A stretch of DNA of 64,000 nt, taken from assembly GCF_964199755.1 (NCBI RefSeq), contig NC_133906.1, positions 17,395,378 through 17,459,377 of the forward strand, in the 5' to 3' direction. Position 1 is the first letter of the stretch, and each line of letters begins with the position of its first letter. The stretch comes from Larus michahellis (taxonomy: Eukaryota > Chordata > Aves > Charadriiformes > Laridae). The translations under genes and the position numbers were made by a program. The notes under the pieces were generated by a model, which saw only the letters and a list, made by a program, of their open reading frames with translations, searched no databases and was not told the origin of the DNA. Shown here piece after piece: positions 1-12,200 of this stretch.

Positions 1-3000
1 CAGCTCTGCAGCAGGGAAGTGATCTAACGTGTAGCTCCAGGAGAAGCTGCTGGGTTTTAGTATTTAATTATTTTGGCTGTGTTGGTGTTTCGCCCAATAC
101 TATGTTGTCCCCCCTCCCTCCAAACCTGGTGTCCTAAGGAAAGTATTTTGTTGATTCAGAGAATAGGGAAATTTCCACACTTAACTAATAGCTAAATTTA
201 TTCATTCATTTTGTATTTTTTAACTACCAATAAAAAAAGGAATATTAGCACCTATAATAGCCTCATGATTAAAGTGTACTGTATAAATTCAGTGAAGGGT
301 TTTCTTCCTGCGCTAGAGACTGTCCTTAGCCAAAATTCTTCAAATAAATAATGATCTCCTATACAAAACATTCAGCAATGAGGACATTTAATATCTTGGA
401 AATGTATAACAGGTAGCAAAAGGAAGACTATGTACAACTGTAATTGGAAATTGTATGAGGTCATTTACTGTTATGTAAGTACAATTCGTGCCTAAGGTTT
501 GATGCAAGAAATAAGAAAATTACAGAGACTGATTCTAAAAGCTTCATGCAACCATTTTATTGTTATTCAAAATAATTAAACTGAGTTACTAATTTACAAA
601 AAGTAAACAATAAATCACTCATTCTGGCTCACAAATATCAAAAGTAAGGTCATGGGAATGATAAACAAAGTTTGCAACGTCTTCCAGTAACGTAGCAAAT
701 GGACTTTATATTCAAGAAGCCTCCATAACTTCCCCCAATTACACAGATAGCTGATAGCTGTCTGAAAGCATACGGTTTGTGTAAAGACTGCATATACCAT
801 ATGCACATATCACTTCACTTGCCACTGAAACAGTTGTGTCATGGGTGGAATGTGGCAACTCTACCCACACACAGTAATGTGATACAACAGATGAAGATAG
901 TGGAAAGCCGTGAAACTGCATGGAGAAATTTAAGTAGATTGAGTCCATCTCTACTTCAATGGGAATTAGATCAGGCCCCAAATGAGAATTTATGCATGAC
1001 AGCTGGATTAACATACATACTTCCTCAAAGATAGTACCTTTATAAGCTGAAGAGTTCCATAGTGTCACACTGGAGCATTAGTTCATTTTTTATTAAGAGA
1101 GAAACCATCATTTTGTAATTCATGGTAATTTCCTCCAGGACATAGGTCTCCTTAGTTATCTCTTTTGTGTCTTGATCCTACTTCATTTGCAAGGTATGAG
1201 ACTGCAGCAGGGACAGCTTAGTGTATATTTGAGTTATAGCCCCCGTATATTCTGGTTCATGAGTAGGAAACCGTGCAAGCGTAAGAGACCCAATTAAGTT
1301 AAAAGTTCAGCAGTCTTCCATTTCAGTGAACTATCAGGCATCAAATGATTACAGTATTATTGCATTTTTTTACACATGAAAAACTGCACGCTGTGGTTTT
1401 TTTTAAAGCCATGCCCAAGTGGCAGTATCCTGCTTGTCTGATCCGCGCTGTGAAATCCTGGCTCTCCTGAAGGCTGGAGCTTCCGAGCCGTCGTATGAAC
1501 CTACATCAGCCATGCAGTGCCACGGCAGGGGGAAGCTTTACAACGCAGGAGCACAGATGGGATCAGCTTGCAAGTAAATATGTTTCTGTTGCTAGAGAAA
1601 AGCGTAGAGAGCAACAATGAATAAAGATGAAAAATAAGACGCTGACAGAAGAACGGAAAAATCCCCCCAAAAGGGTACAAAGAGAAGAGGATATGGTAGA
1701 AAGGACCAAAAACCTGGATGGGTAGTTTGGGCACCTGGCTTTCCACTAATGAGAATCCTTACATCTTACATCAATAATGCCATTATTTGGCATTTAACCT
1801 CTCAGTTGTGACTCCATAACTGGGCATTCAAGTATTTCATAGCAATTTTCACTATTCACTCACAGACATAAAAGCTCTTCCCATGAAAGGCAAAGCCTTG
1901 TGCTCCTTTTGCGGTGCTTTGAATGCAGCCAGGAGCTCTGCCCGTGTAATGAATGCATGCAGGTCGTACCTTTTACTTTTTCTTCCGTATCATTAACTTT
2001 GTTTTAATACGAAAAGAAGGTCATCTTCTTGGAGAAATGTAGCCAAGAGTTGGAGAGGTGATTCTAGAGACAAAAATTTCTAAGAATCAGCCTGCATTTA
2101 AAAAATGACAATGAGGAAAACAACATCATGATTCATAATTCCACCTTCTTAACAGTGTTCAGCTTTTAATATTTGATTAGGACAAGTAAGAATTATGGTA
2201 TTCTTAGATCTATTACTTCACAACTACAGTATAGCACAAATGCGCACACTAGAAAATATTAATGATTAAATGCTCCATAGACCTGCAAGCTTGTGGTAGA
2301 GAACAAGTTTCAATACACATTTTGAACTGTTACAATCCTGAAAACAGATCAAATATCTAAATAATTATAACAGTCATCTAAACATGGCATACAAGCACCT
2401 AAGGTGGTAGCAGCGTTAAGTAGTAGGCAAAAAGGAGTTAAAAATTCTTCTCTCACTATGGCGGTCTTCATACTAAATGCAGATATTTCTAGGAAGCAAG
2501 CTTTTGATAATATTCAACTTCAAGTACTTAGACCATTTTTGTATAACAATGCATACTAAAGTAACACTAAGGCTTCAAAGCCCTCACCTACAAATTGTGC
2601 CATCCCAGGATTAAAATTCCTTAATTCAGCTCTGTTGCGGATATGCATAAGGGGAGTTTTCAATTATCTTTTTACATACAAGTCTTTTGGAAACTAGTGA
2701 ACTTCATTCCATGCAGAGGAAAGCAGGAATATTAATTGCCTCAATGCTTTTTGTATGGGGCTTTCACTGTAGTTTTAATGCTCAATAAACATCAAAAATT
2801 TATCTTTACTATCCAACTGTGACAGAAGATGCTCTTACATTCACCCAGTAGATGGAGAACAGGCCATAAAACACAAGGCTGAAGTCATTAAGCATGCAAT
2901 GATTTCAGATGTGCAATATGAGTGCTCCTAGTCCTCATTTTTCAGAGTACCTGTCATTTTAGGAATACCCCATGTTCAGAGCAGTGGTCCCACTGATCTC

Positions 3001-5387
3001 CATAGCCATGGAAGCTATCCTGCAGTTCGGATCCTTCTCTCTCTACCTGGACAGATTGGAAATGTTGACCATAATTGAACTCTGCCCTCCAGTTTGGGAT
3101 CCCTCTCCTCCTCCCAGTTACTCCCATCTTTCCTCCTCATTATCGCCCCTGTTTTGCCATAACCCTGCTCTCCTCCCCTGCTTCATTTCTTGCCTCCAGT
3201 TGCATTGAGTTTTTTTCACATTTCCTGGGCACAGAAAGCAGGGGAGTGGAGAGCACTGAGCCTTGCCGTGTTCGCCTCTTCTGCAGTCCCAGACATGAGA
3301 GCTTTCACAAGCCACGACAGCTCTGTACCTGCTCTCTCTCCGGATGGGGCGATGTCTCTTCAGCTCACCCATCACATATGAGCCGTGCAGCATGAAGGAG
3401 ACATCTTTTACGACAAAGAATTTAGAAGTCAAACAAGCCTCTACTGTACAACTGTATATAGATATTTCCAAAGAGCACAGCTTCACCAAATTTGGTGATT
3501 TAAACGAAGCAAAAAGCACCACAGCTCAGCCAAAAAGGCAACTCTCTACCACAAGTTTCACATCCCTCTGTCATGGAGGCAACAGGACCTCAAACAAGCT
3601 GTGAGCGCTGGTGAGATGGACCGAGTCCCCGAGTCCTCCCAGGTGCCCTCCCCAGCTCCGGCCTGGGATGCCGGCATGAAAAGGGAAGAGGGCAGCGGTG
3701 CTACGAGTTTCTAAATTACTCACAACAAATACTTCTGGCTCCAGGTATAAGGTCAGGAAGGTTGTTTAGCATTCACCTTCGTTTTGTGGGACACATGGTT
3801 GTGTGTCACAAGCAAGGTTTGGCCCAACTGGAGCCTTATTCCACAGCACAAACAGGTATTTCTGTTTTAGGGCTAAGGAATGAAAACTTAAGCTCAGAGT
3901 ATGGTAAATTTAACATTGTGTTTTAAAAAGTGACTAATTTCTGCTCTAATCTAATTGTCTTTCACGGCAGTACTGTCCCAAACTCAGGACAACGACACTC
4001 CGTGCCACATGGCAGCTCCTCAGACGTATGGAAACTGCCATGGGCAGGTAAAAGATTAATGGAAAAGGCTCTTTTTTGATTGATGAATCTGTGACCTTGA
4101 GCAACAAGAGCGCTTGCACCAAGTATATCTGCCATGCGAGACAGACAAAATGAGAGAGGCTCATATTACACTCTCAGATCTCATTAAGCACCCAGACCAG
4201 AAACACCGATACTGGCACTGGCCATCTGCTCCGCTGTTTGCCTGGTTACAGGTCTGATAACACTTACAGGGAGCAAAAGTTAATCATACGTACAGATGAG
4301 CCGCAGCACTTCTGCACAGGAAATTCAGTGGAGCATAACAGTTTCTAAAAAAAACCCACCCACATACCTGTTTTTACTTCGTTCTGTTGTTTCAAACCAC
4401 ACAGGCAAGCTGGCAGTTCAAAGAAAAATTGTTGACATAAAAGGCCATAACATTAGATTCTTCAAATATTGTTGCTGTTTTTATAAATAACCTGCAAAGT
4501 TATCAGAAAGTTAATTAACTTGAAATGTGCCAAATTGCTGGGATCTCCTGTAAGTTTATGGAAGGGGCAACAACACAGAATTATTTTTTAATTGCTTTTA
4601 AATTATTTCCTCTAATGTTTACCTCAGTTATTTGAGAATTACTAGTATTTTCTGCCATTTGTGCTCCACTTGCAGCGAAGGCCCTCACCAGCAGACCTTT
4701 CCAAGTCTACCGTAATATTACCCCAGCACTCATCCCCGAGGAATGAAGTTTCCCTGCAAGCATTTTTCGAGACTTGTGATCAGCTGAATTTTCTTTGCTG
4801 AGCAGCAATTTTTGGAAAATCCTGCAACGTATTCAAAGACTTTCCTACTGCTTTTGGAGAATTGGCTCTGAGCGAAATGATATAGTCTATTGAGGCCATA
4901 TCTGACCTAGAAAGTATTAACTGAAGAATGTGCGGGACAGCTGGTTATCGGAAAGAACAGACCCGCAGCGCAGGGGAATGACATGCAGAGCTACTCGAGT
5001 TCGTTCTGAATGACTGTCAGCCCTCCAGAGCCAGCCAAGCCTGGGAAGCAGATACAGAGCTTCTGCCAGAGCCGTGCCGCATCCCATATCGGAGTGAGCT
5101 CAGATATCTCTAGCACAGGACTGCGCCATGCGGCGAGGAGATAGTTTATCATCCAAGAGCATTTCAGATACGCCATATGACAAGGTTGAACAGAAATCTG
5201 AAGTATAGTAGGATTATTTCCAACAAAGTGCCAAAGGGCTCAGCCTTTCAATGGAGGATGTTCTGTGATTGGCTTTGGTACACAGCGTGCCATGTTTTTC
5301 AAAGCACTGGTCTTGATGGTCACTGTTGTCGGTGTTCCTCAGAAGCACGACCAGGTACCATCCTGTTTTAAATCATGTTCAGTTACC
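1..5387. other. Upstream intergenic DNA, no supported gene
   Basis: AT-rich sequence with only short chance reading frames on both strands, none with recognisable protein similarity or paired splice sites. A short stretch near 935-985 (spaced 'tcaatgggaattagatcagg'-type sequence) resembles old dispersed amniote repeat remnants, but I cannot name the family. A weak CTCF-like word (ccagtagatgg) lies near 2846. Human GFPT2 lies upstream of CNOT6 as I recall, but I saw no GFPT2 exon here. Confidence 0.6.
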
Positions 5388-5580
5388 GTGAGGGTGGTGA
5401 GCCCCTGGCCCAGGTTGCCCAGAGAAGCTGTGGCTGCCCCATCCCTGGAGGGGTTCAAGGCCAGGCTGGACGGGGCTTGGAGCAACCTGGGCTGGTGGGA
5501 GGTGTCCCTGCCCAGGGCAGGGGGGTGGGACTAGATGATATTTAAGGTCCCTTCCAACTCTAACCATTCTGTGATTCTAC
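5388..5580 (+). mobile_element. CR1 LINE 3' fragment
   Basis: This is a 5'-truncated chicken-repeat-1 (CR1) non-LTR retrotransposon in plus orientation. It shows the family's conserved 3' words in order: 'ggttgcccagagaagctgtg', 'tccctggaggggttcaaggc', 'ggtgtccctgcccagggcag', 'gatgat', 'ggtcccttccaactctaacc', then the terminal 'attctgtgattct' octamer. Such 3' stubs are the usual avian form. It lies about 1 kb upstream of the CNOT6 CpG island and keeps no complete coding capacity. Confidence 0.93.
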
Positions 5581-6399
5581 AGTTCCATGAAAAGAGAATG
5601 TCTTGTTGCACAAGGTCAGTGCCATTTATATCCAGCTACACATCCAGTTATACCTAAAGAGATGAGCCTTCAATTCTTTCTCAGCTTTCCCAGTTCAGGA
5701 ATCAGGTTGTGTATCTGGGATAACGTCTTTTTCTTTACTATTCCTTTTGATGAAGTGGTACGTACCAAGCACACGTTTGCCGCCACATCACCACTGTTTG
5801 AACATTTTAACTCTCCGAAAATCAGAGGAAATTCTTCATTTGGAAGTCATTATTTACAATTTTGGCCAGTAACACACCACGGATGGCACTTCTCCACCAT
5901 CACCACACCTAGCAACTCTCGTCTTACTGTAAAGTCTTGTTGCACAGGGACAGTAATAACAACACTTTACAAGATTGTCCCTTATTTTCCCAAATATCTT
6001 GGGGATGCGTCCATTAATTGGTTCAAGGGACAAAACGATGTGAACCGTAACCCGAGTTTCACAAAGGTGCTGATGGCCATGCTGGTGGCCATTCCACCGT
6101 AAACGCTGTTTGTGCAAATGTCACAGCAAAGGATCCGGGGCGCTATTTTGCTATTAAGTACTAAAAGATACCCTCTTCCCTAAAAAAGCGTTCAGCGCAC
6201 CATCCACGTTTCACCCGAGCGCATCCTCTGCCAGTTTGAGCTCCCGATTCGGAGTTCTGCAGGAGAATTTAAAGTTTTGGTTTGGGTTTTTTTGTGGTTT
6301 TGTTTTGTTTTGTTTTTTTTTTCAAAAAAGAGTGACTATTTTAATCAGGCTCACCAGCCACTATTTTAACTAGCCGTCCCGCGCTCCTGCTAGAAACCG
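5581..6399. other. Upstream flank of the CpG island
   Basis: Unique sequence of moderate GC. A 171-codon open frame (5587-6102, plus) looks like chance: it starts just beyond a CR1 element and shows no domain. A T-rich tract (about 6290-6322) sits at the edge of the CpG island. I see nothing else I can support. Confidence 0.5.
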
Positions 6400-6599
6400 T
6401 TTCCCCCCCACCACCACCCCGCGACGCCCCATTTCCACGGGGGTTTTTTTGCGAGGCGGCTGACACCGTCACCCACTTCTCCGCCTTCCCCCCCCGCGAT
6501 TCCTACGGGGACACCCCAAAACCCAGCTCCAAACGCCATTTACCACCCACACGGCCCCTCTGTCCCCCCCACCCCAGGGTAGCCCTGAGGTCGCCGCGG

Positions 6600-6681
6600 C
6601 CTCCTGCCCAGGCCGCCCGCACTCCGCGCACGCTCCGCGGCCGCGGAGCGTGCGCGGAGTGCGGGCGGCCTGGGCAGGAGG
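6600..6681. repeat. 82-bp perfect palindrome (41-bp arms, no spacer)
   Basis: Bases 6600-6640 are exactly reverse-complemented by 6641-6681, with the centre at ccgcgg|ccgcgg. The first mismatch is 6599 against 6682. The arms are very GC-rich. The palindrome sits immediately upstream of the GGA repeat and probable exon 1. It could be a real cruciform-forming element or a fold-back artefact of library preparation or assembly in GC-rich DNA. Confidence 0.97.
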
Positions 6682-6911
6682 GGCGGAGGGAAAGGAGGAG
6701 GAGGAGGAGGAGGAGGAGGAGGAGGGCTGGCCCGGCCCGCCCGCAGCCGCCGCCGCCGCCAGCGCCGCCATGATGCTTGTTTGCTTTCAATGAGTGTGAG
6801 GAGGAGGAGGCGGGGGGGAGCCGCTCTCCCGTCCGGCCCGCGGCAGGAAACAAAGAGCCAGGCAGGCGGCGGAGCGAGGGCGGCGGGGGGACGGGGATGC
6901 TGCAGCCACAG
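6682..6911 (+). other. CNOT6: Probable CNOT6 non-coding exon 1 (5' boundary unknown)
   Basis: The stretch ends at a consensus donor, ccacag|gtaggg, with GT at 6912-6913. The next convincing acceptor with coding sequence is at 21797-21798, two bases before the CNOT6 ATG, so exon 1 should be untranslated. It carries ATGs at 6770 (context gccgccATGA), 6773, 6790 and 6897. The 6770 frame is in phase with CNOT6 but stops after 7 codons. The 6790 and 6897 frames would run out of frame across the CNOT6 start. The left boundary is arbitrary because the transcription start is not visible, and other first exons are possible. Confidence 0.6.
6694..6724 (+). repeat. (GGA)n triplet microsatellite
   Basis: About ten near-perfect GGA/AGG triplets sit between the palindrome and the GCC-rich stretch that precedes the first upstream ATG. 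It may lie in the core promoter or 5' UTR. Purine triplet tracts of this kind vary in length. Confidence 0.9.
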
Positions 6912-7046
6912 GTAGGGGCGGGGTGGAGGGGAAATTTGGGGAAGGGGGGGGGTTTCTCTCATTTTGGGGGGGGTGGTGGGGAGGGAAGCAGTACTTACGC
7001 CGGGGGGGGTGTACCGCTGTGTGTGTGGGGGGGAGCTTCCCTCAGA

Positions 7047-7136
7047 GTTTGGGGGTGTCATGGAGGGGGGGGGGACAGGCCGCACCGTGTGGTTTGGGGG
7101 TGTCATGGGGGGAGGGGGGACAGGCCCCTCTGGGCG
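7047..7136 (+). repeat. 45-bp G-rich tandem duplication
   Basis: Two copies of a unit starting 'gtttgggggtgtcatgg' and containing a long G-run followed by 'acaggc' begin at 7047 and 7092. It lies at the start of intron 1 within the CpG island. Similar G-runs flank it on both sides. Confidence 0.85.
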
Positions 7137-7150
7137 TGAGGTGGCTCCGC

Positions 7151-7169
7151 GGGGGGGGGGGGGGGGGGG
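7151..7169 (+). repeat. Poly(G)19 tract
   Basis: Nineteen uninterrupted G residues in the first intron. With the G-runs across 6912-7270 this makes the plus strand strongly G-quadruplex-prone. Run length is likely to be imprecise in sequencing data. Confidence 0.95.
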
Positions 7170-7817
7170 AAGAAGCGCTGGGCCCCGGGCGGTTGTTGCT
7201 GCGGGGACGCCCCCGGGAGGAGGCTCCGCGGCCCCGGGGAAGGAGGCTGGGGGGGGAAATGTCTGGTATGAAGGCGGGGAAAAGGGGGGCTCCGCCGCCG
7301 GAGGCCGGTAAACACCCACCCGGTGTGCGGGAGGGAGCCGGGCCGGGCGGCGCCGCGCAAGGAGCCCGGGCGCATTTGCATCGGGAAGGCAATTAAGCGA
7401 AATTAGTATAATGGCATCTGGAAGCCTGAAGTTGTTTTTTTTGTTGTTGTTGGTTGGGGGGGTGGGTGGGTGTTGTTTTTTTTTATTTTTTTTTTTTATT
7501 CGCTGTGCAATTGAGTTTAAAATAATTAAACAAAGGCAGAGGGAAATGACATCAATCTGGTAATTGCCCGTCCAGCCTCAGCGCACGGCTTCCCCGCCCC
7601 AGCGCCGTCGCCTCCCCGGAGGCCGCCGTGCCTGCCGGGGCGCGTACCGAGGGCCGGCAGCGCTGCCTGTCAGCGGAGCGCCCCTCTGGGGCCGCCGGGA
7701 CGCGCCCGCCCCGCTGCGCTGCGCTCCGCCCCGCCGGCAGCCGCGGCCTCGCCGGGGCCTGGAGCGGCCCTGGCTCGTTCCGGCGGAGGGAAACGGCGAG
7801 ACCGGAGCGGGGGAGTG

Positions 7818-7877
7818 ATTGGCAGCCCCGGCGGCCAATAGGAGGGCGCGGGGGGGCGGGCCGCGCGCCGGCACGTG
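7818..7877. promoter_or_regulatory. Second promoter-like cluster: CCAAT pair, GC box, E-box
   Basis: Inverted CCAAT (attgg, 7818-7822), direct CCAAT (7835-7839), GC box (ggggcggg, 7853-7860) and CACGTG E-box (7872-7877) lie within 60 bp. These are the classic NF-Y, SP1 and USF/MYC/TFE3-type motifs, with spacing typical of a TATA-less promoter. It lies 0.9 kb inside intron 1 relative to the proposed exon 1. It could drive an alternative CNOT6 first exon (a weak donor, gggcag|gtgtag, follows at 8031) or an antisense transcript. Confidence 0.6.
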
Positions 7878-8307
7878 AGGCCGGGGGCCAGGCGCATGCA
7901 GGGATAAACAGAGGGGAATTGGGGCGGGCGGGCCCCGGGGGGGCAGAGAAACTGCGGTGCGGACAGCAATTACTCTCTAATTGAGCTGATTAGGAGGGGA
8001 TTTTTTTAGTTGCGCGTGTTGGTCTCGGGCAGGTGTAGAGGGACTGAGCACCTGAGCTGGGTGCAGGACGTGGCCTGGAGGAGAGGGGGGTGGTAGCTCC
8101 TGGACACCGCGGTCTGCCATCGTCCCTGCAGGGCAGCTTCCCTCGTTTACAGTTCTATAGAGAATTTTAAACCTGGGATCAGCCAAGGCTTTAGAAAAGC
8201 ACATATCTATACACCTGTCTCTGTCTTGATATACAAGTATATTGTGAACACGTATTTTATCAGCAGTTTTTCCACAAACATTAAAAATTCATATGAAACC
8301 TACTTTG

Positions 8308-8395
8308 CTTTGTGTAATACAAGATACATCTTCAGAACAAATACAGTAATACTTTGTGTAATGCAAGAAATATATTCAGAACAAATACAGTAAAA
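8308..8395 (+). repeat. 44-bp tandem duplication in intron 1
   Basis: Two imperfect copies of a 44-bp unit (ctttgtgtaat...cagtaa) are at 8308-8351 and 8352-8395, with only a few substitutions between them. This is a simple local duplication. Confidence 0.92.
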
Positions 8396-9177
8396 CAGGG
8401 GGTTTGTTGTGTTTTACTTTAATACAGATATCTGTGTTTCCACAAATGCGTAGAAAATTGTATTACTGGAAATATAACTTCACAGGCGGGTATTTGCTTT
8501 GTAACCAGAGTTGCAGATCTGCTGGTTTTTTCGTTTGATTTCTGGGGCTTATTTTCTTAATCTAGATTTCACCACAATGGGTAACTAATTCAAAATTCAA
8601 GGGATTAAGAAATACCTGTGGTATTTGTCTGGCTTAAATACAAAGATGTGCAAGCGTTGACTGGTAATTGTATTGTATCTCGCATTTTTTTTCATTCTAG
8701 AGCAGGTCTCGTAATTGGGAATTTATCAACATTTCCACTGGGGTAATTTTACAGGATTATCCGCCCTCTGTTCTTCCTGCTGGTTCATCTGGACTCTGTG
8801 GAGTTTGCTGCTAGCAATGAAGCCTTCTGTGGGGGTTTATTCATGCTATTACTGAAATGCAGCCCTTCGCATTTGGATTAACTCTTTGTTCACTTTTCAC
8901 CTGAATCGCTTGGATCAGTCCATTTATAAAAAGGATACTACCATGCATCTCTTTTCTGTTTGCATTTTGAAGTTGAACTCTGAATACAGTCTTGATGTGT
9001 TCAGGCTGTTCACTTTGCTTGAATTTTAGAGGAAGAACTGAAATATAAAGATAGATGAGACTGTAATACTGCATGGGCAGGTAAATACTTTTGACATTTT
9101 ATATATGAAGACTTGAAAACATGCTACGAAGGGTCACAAATTGAATAAGTGTGGTACCTTTCAAGGTAAAAATCTTT

Positions 9178-9220
9178 AGGGTCAGGCTGTACTAGATATT
9201 AGGAAGACGTTCTTCTAAGC
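9178..9220 (+). mobile_element. Possible degraded CR1 remnant
   Basis: The words 'ggtcaggctgtactagatat' and 'taggaagacgttctt' resemble the CR1 segment that precedes the 'agggtggtgaggcactgg' part of the 3' end. The following sequence has diverged too far to confirm the family. Confidence 0.35.
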
Positions 9221-12200
9221 AAGTGCAGTGTTCGTGATGGAAAACACTGTTTTTAAGATGGGGTAGAGCACTCCCAAGATTGAGCAAACTAAAAATTGTT
9301 TCCCAACTGACAACTATTTTTTAAAGCATGGCAGTGTACATAAAAATGGTCCTGTTAATCAGTCATCAGAAAGCTAAGTATTTTTGTTTCTAGCACAGTG
9401 TATCTTATTATTTGGATCACCACTGTGCACAGGCAGCTGGCTGGTGAACCAGAATTCCACCGTCCAGTTGTGCAGCACCTGCTGCAGAGGCCCTGGTTCT
9501 GTTCGTTAACAGAATATTGAGGTTTAAAATTATTCTCTTGTTTTATCATGCAGTTTTGGCTGTACACATGTATATGTGCAGTCCGTAACATTACATCCCT
9601 GGCCCAAGTGGGGCCACGTTAAGTGAGGATTATGCATAGAGTGTATCTTTATCAGTGAAGATGCCTTCGGAATTGACAGAATATACAAGAATTGTCACTT
9701 ATTTCCATAGGACTTTTTGCTAGGAGAAATGTCTAGTGCTAAAAGGCTTCAGTTGTGTCTGATGAGTTTGAAAAAATACCACTGACCTTAAAACCCCCCA
9801 AGAATAATCTCAACAGACACTACTTCTAGAGTTTAGTCCTACGTGCATGAGATGGAGGTTGACCCTTGCCCTGTTGCATACAATATATCTGGTTTGTTTT
9901 TTTTTTTCTGTTTGTATATTGGGATTTTTGCACGCCTTCTGGTGCCACAATACTTTACTGGTACATTATTGAATCCAGTCTAAATTTAGACTTATTCATG
10001 GTGTAATTTTGAAAGCTGTATACATGAATTGCTCAAACTGAGTCACTGCAGGGTTTCATCTGTTTTGTATTCCCTCTTCAGTGTTGGTGCTTCACACTTG
10101 GAAGTGTGATTATTGTACAATATCCTGCAAGATTATTAGCATTGTATTAAGTGACATAATTTATGCTCCTGCATTGAAATTGGGTCGTAGAAGTCCACTC
10201 AGCAGGGAAGCTTGGCATAAGCTTGGGGACCTGCACTCACAGATTCTACATTGAGCAATTTCTGCAGTTGAAGTCTTTACGAGTTTACAAATGCTTAGGC
10301 AGGTCCTGTAGAAAAAGCTGTTTAAATGCTTAACATGTACTTTTGAGCTACTAATTACACTTCCAAGATGGTGCTCATTTGGAAAAAAAAAAAAATTGGC
10401 AACAACTCAGATTTTCTCTTTTGTAAGCCTGCAACACGAATCCTTTTGTTAATGCCTCAGAGGGCTTTTTTTAAGTGAAGGAATCAAGGAGGGACTAGGA
10501 GCAGAAAATATATACATGGTTGTTTACTTTAGAAGTAAAATACTTGCTGTTAGGCTTCTTATTTATGCTATAATGGAGCTCTGCAGGAATATTTATTTTT
10601 TTTTAGCCTGGGAAAGCCATTAGGTGTGTTATTGAGGCTGCCATCAAGATGTTGTGATCAGAGCCCAGGTATTTTGATGGCTCTCTTGAGCGTTTTAGTT
10701 CACGTTCCTGATATGCAACATATGCAACCTTTGTTTTGCAAGTTAAGCAGCTTCCTACATTAAGCCTCTCCTAAAGATATTGTACCATTTTACAATACCA
10801 GTATCTCCAAGGCCTCCTTCAGCTCTTAGAGCTCCCTACTTTCCTTAGCAAGGCAGCAGTTTCACTCTGAAGACTGGGAGTTTCTAGAACATGCTGAAGA
10901 AATCTGCGTGATAGTTCATGTCGTTAGGGTACGACATCTTGCCATAGTTAGGAGAAGTAGTAGTATATACCATAATTTGGTATCTGTATATCACAAATAA
11001 CCTGTGCAGCCTTACTGCCTGAGCTATTTTGGAGTACATTGATGAGTGAGACGTGGATGCTGCAAGTTGATCTGACTTAAATGGTGCTCCACAAAAGTGT
11101 CTCTCTGCATACGTAAGTTCACAGAGTGGGAATCTTTAAGCACTGACTGCGCTTCACAGACAGATCCTTTCATGTGCTTTTTGGAACAAAAACCACGTTG
11201 AAGTGACACCTACAAAGACAGGACGGCTTGAAACTAAACTAAAACACAGATAAGTTTGAGTGTGGTCTGATGTATATCACCTGTCAGAACAAGGAGGTGG
11301 CATCATAATGGCTAAACAATAAAAAGTATTATGATGTTTTATGCCCAACTTTGACCATTATCACTTCTTAATATTCTTCTGAAGAAGTTTTAGCAGTTGT
11401 CCACCCAACTGACAAGCTTTGCCTGACAAAGCAAAGGTCCTGTGGACTCTAGTTTCAGTGCTGCCTTAATCACAATTGATCTATAAATAGAGAAGTATTT
11501 TCAGGGATGAGAGTTCTTAGGAACAAGTTATCTGTGTGAGGAATAATTAAAACTAGAAAGGACTCCTGGCTTTGCTGAGCATGAAAGATCCACCTCTGGA
11601 GGTTTGAGAACCATTTTTACAATAATTATTGGTAATGGCATAGGTGCTTTCTGTGTAGGGAGCAGTAGGCTTGATCACCCCGTGGTTTCTTCTGGTGTAC
11701 TATGTCAGGACATTTCTCCGGTGGCAGAACTTGGAAAGCTGGTATATTGGTTGCTTATTAACTCCACATAATCTACGTCAGTACAACTGTCTGAGTAATG
11801 CTGAAAACCAACCAGTGTCGCAGCTGGAGTGGTGGTACTTTTTTTTTTTTAAACCACCAGCAATAAACCCCAATTTCTTACCTGGGTATCATTGTTGGTT
11901 TTCAGCAGTGTCTCACAAACAGCTGCACCAACACGACAGAGGGGGATGATGAAGTGGAATATGAGGACAGGAAAGAAATTTCAAGCTGGCTTTGCTGTGC
12001 AAGAGCGTGGCTGTGGAACAACATTCTCAGGCTTGTTGGTTGAATTTGAAGTAAAAACATTCTATGAATAGTCTAGTTGCTTCTATCAGGATGTGGCTAG
12101 ATGGGTAGAGCGTGAGCTGTGTGAACGAGTTTAGTAACATCCTGAACTTCAGTTAGTTTAGCAACTCTAATATTAACAAGCATTTAAACATCTAGAAGTT

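Larger units (their letters stand above)
6400..7970. promoter_or_regulatory. CpG island / CNOT6 promoter region
   Basis: About 1.5 kb of very GC-rich, CpG-dense sequence separates AT-rich upstream DNA from AT-rich intron 1. It contains GCC and GGA triplet runs, GC boxes, an NRF1-like word (gcgcacgctc, inside the palindrome), a probable non-coding first exon ending at a good splice donor, and a second cluster of CCAAT, GC-box and E-box motifs near 7.82-7.88 kb. I see no TATA box. This is typical of a broadly expressed gene such as CNOT6. Exact transcription start sites cannot be read from sequence. Confidence 0.85.

Noticed and set aside
5587-6102. 171-codon plus-strand frame upstream of the CpG island
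   Set aside because: It starts 7 bp after a CR1 end, shows no domain, and has a competing frame on the minus strand.
6540-7319. 259-codon minus-strand frame (and its plus-strand partners) in the CpG island
   Set aside because: It is a Pro/Arg/Gly-rich low-complexity product of G-runs and GC-triplets with few possible stops. It crosses the palindrome and the exon 1 donor region and has no domain.
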